The notes beneath the pieces are model-generated. The model saw nothing but the letters and a program-made list of their open reading frames with translations. It was not told where the DNA came from and did no database searches. 64,000 bases of DNA from Apiotrichum sp. Y4204 (Eukaryota; Basidiomycota; Tremellomycetes; Trichosporonales; Trichosporonaceae). The position numbers and the translations under genes were made by a program. Shown here one piece after another: positions 22,539 through 33,299 of this stretch (its first letter is position 1; each line of letters opens with the position of its first letter). Where the stretch lies: positions 1 through 64,000 of the forward strand of contig JAMYHL010000059.1 of the NCBI GenBank assembly GCA_025531455.1. The letters are read 5' to 3'.

Positions 22539-24274
22539 CTAGAGAATGGCCAGCAACAGGGCTGCCATCAAGGTCGAGAGCTTGCCCATGGGAACAGCCA
22601 GTCGTCCGCTGCCCGAGTCTTTTTGGGTAGTGGTCGCGTTGGGCGACATCTTGTCGGTCTGGTTGGAAGTGGAGTTTGCCGTCGCCGCAGCGCTCGTCTG
22701 AGTCGGCAAGTCCCACGCGACTCCGGTAGTGGTCTCCTGGCGGAAAGTCTTGTTCGCGGGCGTCAGAACGTTCAGGCTGGGAGGGAGCGGCGCAAATCCA
22801 AGCTCCAGCGTGTCGTACTTGAACGCGGTGTAGACATTCCGCAAGAATGGCAGCCCAAGCATGTACCTAACGCCGGTTAGCATCTCCGTTGCATGTTTCC
22901 TAGCTACCGCGTACTCACAAGTCAAGATCATCAAGTGACACAATGGGGGCAATACAGAAGTCGGGTTTTCCGGAGGGATAGGCTCCTCCCAGCAGATGGA
23001 AGGGCTTGATGTCCCACTTGCGTCCCCGGATGGTAATAGAAATGGTTGTCGTTGTGTTGCAGGGGATGGCCCATTCTGGAGAGTCTGTGCGATACTTGTA
23101 GGAGCCCGGAATACGCTCATAAATGTCCTGCACCACCTTTGGGGGGAATGTCAGGAAGCCGGAGCCTGGGTGAACGAGAGAGCGGGCACGCGGCAGCCCG
23201 ACAGACTCCATGGTGCTTCCGTTGATAAACTTTGACGGAGCGAGAGTGATGTTTGCGCCGTCAACAGTGATAGCGTCGATGGCAAAGCGGAAATGACTGT
23301 CGCTGGGGATATACGAGATGTTGCCAGAGTAGTACGCCGGATTTGTTCCACTACGCCGCAGTATCAGCATCGTGCACATGTCATGTCCGCCGCCTTCACC
23401 AACTCCACCATTGCAATTTTCTTGCTCACCCAAAGGTAATTACTCCCTGGTTGTCCTCCTGGCCGTCCACCCAGTCCGTTTCAGGAAACGTTGCCGTAAA
23501 CGTCTTTTCGACAAACAAACCAACGATAGGCTGGGCCCATGTCTTGGCCAGCTGGCTAAAGAATGATGTTGCGGGTGCCCCCGGATCGACAGCGGCGAGG
23601 AGACCCAGGTAGCCCTTGGAATCTGCACGGATTTTCATCCTAGCATACGCGTCCTCGGTCTGGTTGACGCTTTCCAGAACACTGACTGAGGGTGTTAGCT
23701 CATTTCGAGATGGAATAAGGTGTTTGCCTACCTATCGTGGCATTTGACTGCAATCCTGCGAGTATAACGGACTCCTCCACGACCTGAGTTATGACCTTTG
23801 AGAGCCCACTGTCTGTGACGTTGACAGACGGCACAGGATGGAATGAGCTGGACTGATTGGAGATGTATCCACAAGGGGGACGTCTAAAGCACCACGGTCC
23901 ATCCATGCCCATGTCCGCGTCTTCGCTGAAAAGGACGAGTTGCGAGTATTCCATAGTCAAGGTGACATTGTAGGGGCGAGGAGGAGTGCTGTTGTTAGTG
24001 GGCAGGTGCTACGGGGCACGCGAGTCAACTCACCCAACCTCGATGCCGACGTAGTACTTCGAATTGGATGCCGGATACGATTCGATTATTGTCAAGCTGG
24101 AGCGTCAGCACAGCCAGAGGGTTCATACTCAGAATCTCACTTGGCATCGTTGCGTTTGGCGAGAGCTGGCGCGTAATCACGTCGCCATAGCGGCACATCA
24201 ACCGGGCCATCCACGGCGAAGCCGTAGACCGAGACGAGCCCCGCCGCGGCGATCGCAAGTGTCGTTGTCAACAT
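22539..24274 (-). CDS. GPI-anchored pepsin-fold protein lacking both catalytic Asp
   Basis: Six exons (24274-24141, 24096-24034, 23988-23732, 23685-23430, 23350-22919, 22866-22539; introns 44-79 nt) give 489 residues. There is a signal peptide (MLTTTLAIAAAGLVSVYG), then SKYYVGIEVG as in A1 aspartic proteases, the GYLGLLA loop with a SFFSQL helix, and the closing YMLGLPFLRNVYTAF strand. The C-terminus is Ser/Thr/Asn-rich with a hydrophobic GPI-attachment tail. Where active proteases carry DTGS in the first lobe this protein has LVLFSEDAD, and the second-lobe D(T/S)G is LVHPGSGFL. Neither catalytic aspartate is recognisable, so a binding or adhesive role is more likely than proteolysis. It is divergent from the membrane protein at 24759. 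Confidence 0.78.
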
Positions 24275-24758
24275 TAATGGTCTTCCAAAGGAGGTTGGGG
24301 CTATCCGATCCTAGTTGGGAACATCATACGTTCTTATATAGCTCCGCGCACGGGCACACCACCACGTAGTGGCTCAAAAGGTTAGAACAAGATCCCTCCC
24401 ACTCGAGACAGTCGCGATCTCTACTTGGCAGGGGCTATCCGACGGAACGTTTGAAGGATCCTGAGTTCCGCGTTGACCGTGCCGTAATGATTATGTTTCG
24501 CCCCCGACACAGAACGCTACTCAAACCTTGTTCCTGGACTGGAAGCAAAAGCGCTCTCGTCCTACTTAAGCTCTCGAGGCTGTTCGTCGGTCCGCCCGCA
24601 ATCCCGCTGCCCCGGCCCATCGCTGAAGACGACCACCACCATGAGTCACATAGGACATCTTGGGAGCTGCGTTGAGTGGACTTTGGACTTTGACAGTTCA
24701 ACTCCACCCACTTGCTGTTACCAGTCTCTTACTCGCGATCCAATAATCTGCAGCGACG
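24275..24758. promoter_or_regulatory. Divergent promoter between two cell-surface genes
   Basis: This 484-bp gap drives the pseudo-protease (minus) and the single-pass membrane protein (plus). A minus-strand TATATAAG at 24333-24340 lies about 60 bp before the minus-strand start. No ORF of note occurs. Confidence 0.55.
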
Positions 24759-26588
24759 ATGCTTCCGACAGTGTTGGCGGCGGCGGTGCTGGCACCGGTG
24801 GTGGCGGCGCTGTTGCCCAACCTCACCATTCCAATGTCGTTCACCGACATGCACCCGATGTTCCAGTACACCTCCGGGTGGCAACCGACGTTCAACGGCG
24901 TTCTACCAGCCTCAGCAAGCGACGCCAACTCGAGCCATGTTTATGACCCTGCTTATGCGATGAACGCGACGGCAGACATGGCCACGCATGGTGTCACTCT
25001 TTACTTCAGTTTTGTTGGAAATGGCTTCACCATTCATGGCGAACTCCTCAATTCCCCTAATCCTTCAAAGACCGAGGATGTGCTACACAGTTACACGCTC
25101 AACCGAGTTAACAAACCTCTCAGGCACCGCCCGGCTGGTCCCATCATTGTCAATGAGAGTAATCTCTCTCCTGGTCCGCAAGTTGTGGAACTTCACCTCA
25201 ATAACGGTCTCGGCAAGGTGACCGGGTTCGATCTGAATATGTCAATCGCGACAGAAGCGTATGTATTGACATTGCCGTCTACGTTGTGACTATTACTGAC
25301 TTTGCAGCGATACGCTGGATCATCTGGTGACAGCTACCGAGTATTGGGTTAATAACGGCACCCGCAACGATTTCTTCCTTTTCAGCAAGCACGGTAACTG
25401 GACAGTTTCAAAGTCGATTAGAGGTAGGTCTGCTGGGTCCGATGGGTGACGTTGCCAGCTCCGCTCTGACTGTAGACGGAGTTCCGTACGACATAATGTT
25501 GGCGTCTTCAAAGGAAGAGGTGGCAAGTACGATGATCAAGGTGCCACCTGGTACATCGATGGTGATGATCAATGGGACGACAGGTCCGAAACACGGCCGC
25601 ATCAAGCTCTCCGTAGAGCCTCCACCTCCAGGCCCGATAGGTAGAATCCCCGGCATAGACGCTATATCCTTGACCCACCCATGGGCCGTACAGGACGCGG
25701 TTGTGTATCTTGGCGTCCTGGACCCAACGATAGCGTACAACCTCACCATCACCTCGGACGTAATTCCAACAATCGGTGACATGGCACTCCACAGTGCCAC
25801 GTTCTGGAGCTCAAAAAGGTGAGCACCCATCACTTCGGACTTGGCTGATCTCGACAATAGCTCGGCGGAACCTCCTCCGGCTCAATCCCCATCACCGGAC
25901 GGAAGCCAGGCCGGCAGCAAAACTGGTGTGAGCAAAGGCGCAATCGCAGGCATTGTTGTGAGTTTAGAGCTTGCCCGATTGACGACATGCTCATTGTAGG
26001 TTGCTGCTGTTGTGATTATTATTGCGGTTGCTGTGATAACCTACCTCATTGCCAAACGAGCCTCCAATCGTCGTTTGAAGAGGCTGTAAGTGGCTTGACC
26101 AAGATCCCCAACTAACATGCAGAAACAAGTGCGACCCGTCAACCTTTGTCATTGACGACAAGGAACCATCCACTACTCCATTCCAGATGACGCCACTGCC
26201 GCCTATCAACCACAAGAATCTTGGGCCATCTATGGCAAGCAGCCAAGAGCATCTGAACTCGGGGCAAGCAACGTGAGTCCACAAATGTCCTCCCGCATCC
26301 CTTCGTTGTCTGACGGGAAGACCTGAGAATCCGCGGGGTCCCCCACCTGCGCCTATTGTCCAGCAGGAGTACGATGCTGGCGCAATCCCGATCGAATACG
26401 TTCCGCCACGATACGACGACCGCTGGGCTTCTCCAGTCGTACCCACCAGCAGTCGCCCGTTCGACGACGTTGTGCTGTCGCCCGACTCGCCCAAGGAGGT
26501 CACCAGTCCGCAATATATGGAGCACAAAATGGCTCTTATCACGCGCGAACCACCTACGAGGGGCCCGAAGAATGGGGAAGGTCCATAA
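24759..26588 (+). CDS. Single-pass membrane protein with large extracellular domain
   Basis: Seven exons (24759-25258, 25308-25423, 25476-25818, 25861-25957, 26000-26085, 26123-26272, 26321-26588; introns 37-52 nt) give 519 residues. It has a signal peptide (MLPTVLAAAVLAPVVAAL), then about 320 residues of extracellular domain with N-glycosylation sites and beta-rich sequence. A Pro/Ser stalk precedes one helix (AGIVVAAVVIIIAVAVITYLI) followed by basic KRASNRRLKRL. The cytoplasmic tail of about 145 residues is Pro-rich (PPRYDDRW). The architecture is common among basidiomycete surface proteins of unknown role. I recognise no named domain. A sensor or wall-linked receptor is possible but unproven. 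Confidence 0.75.
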
Positions 26589-26818
26589 GCGACGTCCACT
26601 GAGACGAAAACTACATACGCCATCCTATAGGCACCTCCGCATGGACTCTTAGCTATCCTCATGGACACTGTCATAGTATGTATGTCATTAGTGCTGTCTC
26701 TGCAGGAACAGCAATTGGAGCGCTGCAAGTAAGTGTCAGCACTGCGTTCAGCCATCAGTGAAGACACGCAACAGAACGACCCGTGCATCGTGATGTCAAT
26801 ATAACGTTGTTTATGCGT

Positions 26819-28205
26819 CTACTCCCGCTTCATCCGGCTCTTGTTCACAAACCCCGTGTTGAACAGCAGCAGCGAGCTGGCCGTCAGTGGTGCATTCCCT
26901 GGAGGACTCACTTGATATCCTTGACCCATCCCTTCGCTGGCCCACCGCCGCGCTCGATACACGGCATGGGCCACTGTGCTCGCGAAACGACAACGCTCTC
27001 GCCAACCTCGAGCTCGCCCACCTCGCGGCCGTCGAGCGACAGTGTGGCGGGCGCACGCGCGCGATCAGCAATGCGCAACTTCACCCGTGCGGTGCCCGGA
27101 AGGACGACCGAACGGAAGGATAGGGAGCGCGGTGCAATGGGGGTAAGCAACATGGCGTCTGTCTCAGGATGCGAGATCGGGCCGCCTGCGGAGAGGTTAT
27201 ATGCTGTAGACCCAGTTGGAGTGGACAGGAGTACCCCATCGGCCTGTGAGGCGTTAACAGGTGACAACAGTTGGTGGGCCACCCACGATTGCCTCCGTCA
27301 GGTACTCGTCGTTCAGATATGCATCCAGCACGGCGAGATGAGAGTACCCTCCCCGGTTGAGGACCAGCTCGTTCATTACCTGCCAGCTGGTACCGTCGTT
27401 CTTGTTGCTGCAGCGCGCAAGGGGGAGGCCCTCCGAGTCTAGGGGAGTGCACTTGAGGCGCATACGGTATAAAATCGAAACGGGTCCGTCGAGGGTGGTG
27501 TGCAGGACGTCGACGAACGACTCGATGTGGAACGGCAACAGGAAACCAAGCGTGCCGAGCGAGAAGCACAACACGGGAGGGCACTCGCCCTGCGAGAAGA
27601 GGTGCGAGACGTGCAGCATCGTGCCGTCGCCGCCGATCGTGAGCACCAAATCTGTGTGTGTGCAAAGCTGCGCCTCATCTGGGCGTGTGAGCAAGAGAAT
27701 CGGGCGTGGGAATAGATCGCATGGCTCACCGGTATCGATAATCACCAGGTCGTGACCGGGATGCGCGTTGGCGGTGTGCTCTTCGACCAAAATCCGGAGG
27801 TCACTGTACGTCTCGGCAATGTAGCTGAAAGTGAGCACCAGTGGTGGTTTAGCGCAGAAGATGCCCACGTTAGGATGCGCCCGACGGCATGGTCTACGCG
27901 CGAGTCGCCCCGCTTGTGGATGATGAGAATGGATCGTGGGGGCGACGTCCAGGATGTGAGGCGGTGGCTGCCAGACACAGGAGAGCTGTCGGGATCTGCT
28001 GAGGGGACCAGCCGCGCCTTGCTGCGCTGTTAGCATGGGAGGAATGGGCCGCGGTGTGATTGCGGACTCACGGTGTTGGGGGTGGTGGGAGCTCCGAGAG
28101 TCGTTCATGCCGTCCACGCCTGCGCTCGAGATGTGTCTTTACGGTGGAAAGTCGTTCTTTCGCTCGTGATGAAAGGGAATCCTTGTCGCTTGATCTCGGC
28201 GACAT
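26819..28205 (-). CDS. NAD(H) kinase
   Basis: Five exons (28205-28072, 28021-27869, 27824-27287, 27243-26912, 26876-26819; introns 35-50 nt) give 404 residues. The enzyme phosphorylates NAD or NADH to NADP(H). The diagnostic GGDGT lies in [16 protein letters not shown], followed by [25 protein letters not shown] and the second signature [25 protein letters not shown] loop. The C-terminus [17 protein letters not shown] is in the style of fungal Pos5/Utr1. The N-terminal 45 residues are basic and Ser-rich but are not a clear mitochondrial presequence, so cytosolic versus mitochondrial location is open. Each splice junction restores the family alignment. Confidence 0.88.
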
Positions 28206-29385
28206 GTCGGCTGCTTGACAAAGAGCTGATGGAGAGATATGGAATACGATGCAGAAATGTGATTCAGAAGCAGAAGAAGCAGCGTAATGTGCACCGGACG
28301 ACCTCGATGACGACCGCATCAATCTGTGGTCAGGTCGACGACCCGACCGGGGGGCGAGGGGGCTGTGGAGATTGAGGATATGGTATATGCGTTCACGGCC
28401 ATGCCCGCCATCTCCGGCAAAGGGACATGATCTGTATCTCCGGCACAGCAGCAGCAGCAGCATGTGTTCCATGACGAGACAAAGGGTAACGACAGGTGGA
28501 ACACGTTGCACGTTTGCTTTGCAGCTTTGCAAACGACTCGGTCGACTCTGAGGATGTGTTGCAGAGTGCCACATGGGGATGGACAGAAGTACAGTGTTCC
28601 TTCCAGATCGGCGCAGGATCAACGTGCTGTTTGTGGGGGGAACAACATCTATGATCTATTTACGATGCACCACATCCCATCAATAGCCCCAAGCTACCCA
28701 ATGTGATCTCTAGACAGTCTCGGCAGCGGTATGTCACCTGGACGCTAGTGTGTGTCCAGCTCCGATGCCAAGGGGCCCTTTGGTGTGGTCTGGGCATGTG
28801 CTCCACCCGCCGGGTCCCGGGTCCACCCAGAGCCTCGGCTCTCGGCTCTCGGCCACCGCAAACTGCCCTGTCAAGCCACACACCCCGCGGCCGGCGGGCG
28901 GCGGCCATCGGCACGGCGCGACGGGATATCTTTTTCCTATCCTGAACGAGAGAGGGACAGAACCCACCGGCCACCGCAGCACTTTTATTAAAACGTCATC
29001 GCCCAGACTCGCTCCCCGTCGGCGACCAATAGACCATGCAAGGCCATGAAAACTACGTCGAGCAATGTCACAATTTCGTACAGATTGTTAAGGTACTACT
29101 GCATCGGCTCGCCAAGCACAGCACGCACGCAGCAATAAGAGCTTGCTCACTGCATCTTTTGGGCATCGTAACTACGCACACTGCAAGGCAACAAGCGGAA
29201 CGACCTCTGAAAGACGCTCGGACCACACAGCACGTTTGTTTTATCGCAGCGACAACACGGAGCTCTTGACCGGGCGACATCAAACGCTTCCACCCTTTCA
29301 ACTTTGTGATTTGCATCCTCCAGCTTTCCATTCTTGCACCCTCACACTCCCTCACACCCACGGACGACACACTCTCTAGACTACA
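28206..29385. other. Divergent intergenic, no gene seen
   Basis: About 1.2 kb between the NAD kinase and Frag1-like starts. It includes a GC-rich patch at about 28750-28910 with GGGCCC and GCCGGC-type palindromes. No coding sequence is recognised. Confidence 0.45.
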
Positions 29386-30650
29386 ATGACTTCACTGCCT
29401 GCGACGCGGCGGCAGGAGCTTGATTATGAGTCGGGTTCCGGGACGCAGACCCCGACACCGACGTCCGGGCGCGCGCCGCGACTTCCTTTGCATCTGAACA
29501 CACGGACTTTTACATCACATTTGTGTGCGTGTTTGACGGTGGAGAAAGGGCTATCACTTGGTCAAGCTGACCTACAGTCTTTGGTCCGTATATTTGGTTC
29601 CCCATCATTGCGTCCTTTGCGTGGCTTGCGGCCTTGCTTGCCCTGATGGGAACATGGGTCCACAATGGAAAGAAGAAGTATCGGTCAAGCGATGCAAGTG
29701 TTCTGTTTATCAGCGACATTGCTGGCCATGAAAAGCCTGTGTTTATTCCGCTCGTTTCCGTGACAGTGTTGTGAGTGGGATCGGAGTGTCGGGAGTTAAG
29801 CGTCCCATGCTAATACCCAGCTTTTATGTCCTCTCCATCCTAGCCGAGCGGTGGCTGCGCACGATCTACCGCCTGCCGACCGACATTCGGCGGCGAACAA
29901 TCGCGTTCGACTACCTCGCCATGGGCTTTGGTGTCATTGGAGGTGCTGCCTTGATCCTTCTTGCAATCGTGCGTGTGGTTCCTTACGTCTTGTAATGCAA
30001 AGGATCATGCTGATGCCCAGTTCGACAATGTCCACCACTCGCGCGTGCACTGGTCCATGACCTGCGTCTTTGTCGTCTGCCTTGCGTTCTCGGCGATATT
30101 CCAGGCTGGAGAGGTAGTAAGTGTCGCTGGCTCCCGCTTTGCAACAACGTAGACTTACCCCCTCAGTGGAGCCTGCACAAGGACCACCCGGACCGCCGGT
30201 CGCTCCTCCGCAACTCGGTCTACAAGCTTTGTGTCATCACCTTTGCCGTTCTCGGTGCCATCTCCTTTGGAATTCTGTACGGAGTGGTGAGTCCCCTTTC
30301 TCCAAAGTGTTCCCCACCTAACGCCTCAGTGCCGCGGTCGCATTGAACCCAAGGGAAGTCTTAGCGCTGCGCAGTGCAACCGCGTGACGTCTGGCGCGGC
30401 TGCGATGGAGTGGACGATTGCGTTCCTCCTCTTCTTCTTCTTCTTGACGCTCACGGCCGACCTCTGGCCGGCGGGTAAGAGCTCGCCGCGATACATGCGC
30501 GCAATGGCGCGGTGGCAAGAACGCCACGGCGTCCCGCACGACTTCACCGGCCGTCGCGCGTTCGCGTTCTTCCCCGAGCGCTGGCAGCCGCGGTCCACGC
30601 CCAAGCACGGCGAGCGCGAGGTCAAGCCGGAGCAGACGCCGGTGGTGTAG
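29386..30650 (+). CDS. Frag1/DRAM/Sfk1 family membrane protein
   Basis: Six exons (29386-29524, 29578-29770, 29821-29968, 30021-30116, 30167-30286, 30330-30650) give 338 residues. After a polar 45-residue N-terminus come six hydrophobic segments, in order: WFPIIASFAWLAALLAL, FIPLVSVTVLFFYVLSIL, FDYLAMGFGVIGGAALILLAI, the FVVCLAFSAIF segment, LCVITFAVLGAISFGILYGV and MEWTIAFLLFFFFLTLTADL. The loops IFDNVHHSRVHW and the AAAMEW region before the last helix are typical of the Frag1/DRAM/Sfk1 fold. Family members act in GPI-anchor remodelling at the ER/Golgi (PGAP2/Cwh43) or plasma-membrane lipid organisation (Sfk1); which applies here is undecided. Confidence 0.82.
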
Positions 30651-31421
30651 GAGGATGCTGTACGCTAGCACTTGTAAGCCTTGATAGATAGAGTTAGTGA
30701 CGGGCATTGTATCCTATCGCCTCGGTTTCGTTTCCGCTGAACTGTTGTTGAGAAGTATGGTGCACGTCTCCAACGGTGATAAAGCTGTCTACGCAGCGCC
30801 AGCAGCGGTCAGCTCCAACGGATGACAGGTTCTTGAGCATATGGCTCGACGCGCCAGCCGTGTCCAGATTGTCTCCCGAGTCCGTCGGGGTGCTGAAGCT
30901 GTGCATTATAGCTATTAATGACGTTGGCAAGCTCAGCGTTCCACAGGCATATACAATCGAAACATTCGTCCGAGACACGACCCTTCAACAAGGTCGACAA
31001 TGGACAGCAGGTGCACGTCTCTACGGACCTACGGAATCCACAGAGCCACTTGACGCGACTCGGTGCACACCGCCTCGATCCTTTCCGCGTGCAAAGTCGG
31101 AATGCACGTGAGCTGCCCAAGCCCCCAAATAGTTTCAAGCATCCGAGCATGCCCCGCATACAGTTGAACAACTGGTGTCATGGCGATAAGCGCGGGCTGA
31201 AACGCGGCATTGCACTGTATGTACAGTCCACGGCACCGTTCCTATGGAGCCGCAACTCTTGTTTGGTCCACACTGGCCGAAACAGTTGGTCAAGGTCGTC
31301 CGTGTTCCGTCGGACCGCGACGAACCCTACTCCAAAGACTACAAGACGATGATCGCACACGACGCAGTATATAAACAGACCGTCCGGCGTCCGTGACTCC
31401 TCAAGCAACACGAACAGCAGA
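30651..31421. promoter_or_regulatory. Upstream region of the lysozyme gene
   Basis: About 770 bp with no recognisable gene. A good TATATAAA box is at 31368-31375, about 50 bp before the lysozyme start, and CT-rich sequence lies between them. Confidence 0.55.
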
Positions 31422-32625
31422 ATGCGCCTCACCTACTTTGTTTCGTTCTCCATTCTCGCCGCTACGGCGTTCGCGCTCCCACAAGGCGCGCTCGAGGAGC
31501 GCGACGCGGACCCTGCCGTGTGGCATGGCGCGCTCGACGAACGTGCTCTTGACGCTGTCGAGGAGCGCGCCTTCGACACGGCGCTGGACGGGGTCGACGC
31601 CATCAAGCGCGAGGTCGCCGAAGTGGCCGCGCACGAGCATGAGGCGCGCAGCGTATGTCACCCCCCGTATCCCTCACTAACCACAGATCGTCGCGCGTGA
31701 TCTTGGCAAGAACGCAGCCGTGACAGCCAAATCTGACGCCAACTCTATCAGGGCGCTGCAGTGGCTGCTCACCGCGAAGGGGCACGCGGCCACAGCGGAC
31801 GGCAAGTTTGGCCCGCAGACGACGGCGGCGATCAAGGCCTTCCAAGCCAAGAACAAGCTCAAGGTGGACGGCCAGGCGGGTCCCGCAACCCTCGGCAAGC
31901 TCGTCGCTGTTGTCAAAGTCGGGTCTAAGGGGGACACCGTCAAGGCCGCGCAGGCCGCGCTGAACGCCAAGGGCGCCAAGCTCGCGGTCGACGGCAGCTT
32001 TGGCACGAACACAAAGAACGCCGTGGTCGCGTTCCAAGCCAAAAACAAGCTCGCCCAAGACGGCACTGTGGGTCCCGCGACCTGGACGGCGCTGTTCACT
32101 GGGGGTGGGGGCCCCAGTACCCCGAACCCTCCGACCAGCAACTCGTACTGCAAGGGCATCAACGCGGCCGGCATCGCCCTCCTCAAGAAAGTCGAGGGCT
32201 TCCGCGCCAACGTCTACGACGATCACAAGGGCTACGCCACGGTCGGGTACGGACACCTGTGCCAGAAGCCCGGCTGCGCCGAGGTGCGGGCCAAGTATAA
32301 GATCCCTCTCACGGAGGCGACGGGCACGCAGCTGCTCCGCGACGATGTGCCCAACTACAGCAACTGCCTGGGTCGCTTGCTCAAGGTGCCCGTCAACGAC
32401 AACCAGTGGGCAGCGCTCACGTCGCTCGTCTTCCACTACGGCTGTGGCGGCTTTTCCAAGAAGGCCATCCTCCGCCGCATCAACGCGGGCGAGAACCTCA
32501 TCAAGGTCGCAGAGCAGGAATACCCTCGCCTTGTAGAGGGCAACCACTACAAGGACCGCCGCAGGCAGGAGCTTGCCCTCTTCAAGACGCCCAGCAAGCA
32601 CCAGGCGTTCCCCAAGTGCACCTAG
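31422..32625 (+). CDS. Secreted GH24 lysozyme with two peptidoglycan-binding repeats
   Basis: Two exons (31422-31652, 31687-32625; 34-nt intron with CTAAC) give 389 residues. A signal peptide (MRLTYFVSFSILAATAFA) is followed by an acidic pro-region containing a KR dibasic site. Two PG_binding_1 repeats follow at about residues 93-150 and 154-215, each with VDG(K/S/Q)xG..T and AxKxFQAKNKL-type helices. A Gly/Pro linker leads to a GH24 (phage/T4-type) lysozyme domain at about 230-389. The catalytic glutamate is E247 in KKVEGF, followed by YDDHKGYATVGYGHLC. The architecture is that of a bacterial or phage endolysin, so horizontal acquisition is the likely origin. The intron and eukaryotic signal peptide show it is domesticated. 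Expected role: export and cleavage of bacterial peptidoglycan for defence or feeding. Confidence 0.87.
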
Positions 32626-33299
32626 TCTGCCATCTCCTGTATCTATCAGTCTTTAGTCAGTTGTCATAAACCATGCATCATGAATCAGTGCAGGATGGAT
32701 CACACGTCTCCAGCGCTTGCCCCGGACGGGCCCCACGGGCCCCACACGCCACACACATGCATGCAGGGGCGTGATTGTACGCCGTGAGCACATGCAAAAA
32801 GAGGTTCGAGGCATGCTAGGCAACTATCCTCTTACGTCCTCTCGCAGGCGGTAGATCAGGCCACCTGCTAGCCCACCTCGTCGGACACGAGGGCAATTCT
32901 CCGATACTAACCACTGTACTATCAGATTTTATTGCATTCCATACCTTGGCGTTTTTAGGCGCTCACGCAGTGCGTCGGCATGTACTATTGATGTTTATGT
33001 ATGGTTTACTTATCAGATGTTGGCTGATAGATGGGGGCCCAGCGCCGTTTGAGGTCGCTGGGGTGTTCGCCGGAAGCTAGTGTGAGACTGTGTGGATGGC
33101 TGGCGCGCCAGTGAAGTGTGCAACACCTGGGGGATATAAAACGAGGCGTGGAGTGTGTGCGCAGGAGAGTCACGGTTGTCAGCCGCAATGTCCTGTCGTC
33201 TGTTCAAGCCTCATCGTAACAACAAGATGCAAATAATGACATACTTCCGACAGCCATACAATCCCAATCGACCCTCTTCTCGCCAAAGCCAGCAGCGTA
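32626..33299. other. Convergent intergenic, no gene seen
   Basis: About 670 bp between the lysozyme and acyl-CoA ligase 3' ends. It has a GGGCCCCACGGGCCCC palindromic patch near 32727-32742. A tRNA-like stretch lies on the minus strand at 32903-32923 (GATAGTACAGTGGTTAGTAT), without a convincing T-arm or acceptor stem. Confidence 0.5.

Noticed and set aside
31603..32601. 332-codon minus-strand frame
   Set aside because: Antisense shadow of the GH24 lysozyme gene, whose domains are unmistakable on the plus strand.
32903..32923. tRNA-Asp/His-like 5' half on the minus strand
   Set aside because: The D-arm-like GATAGTACAGTGGTTAGTAT is striking, but no T-arm (GGTTCGA) or pairing acceptor stem follows at the right distance.
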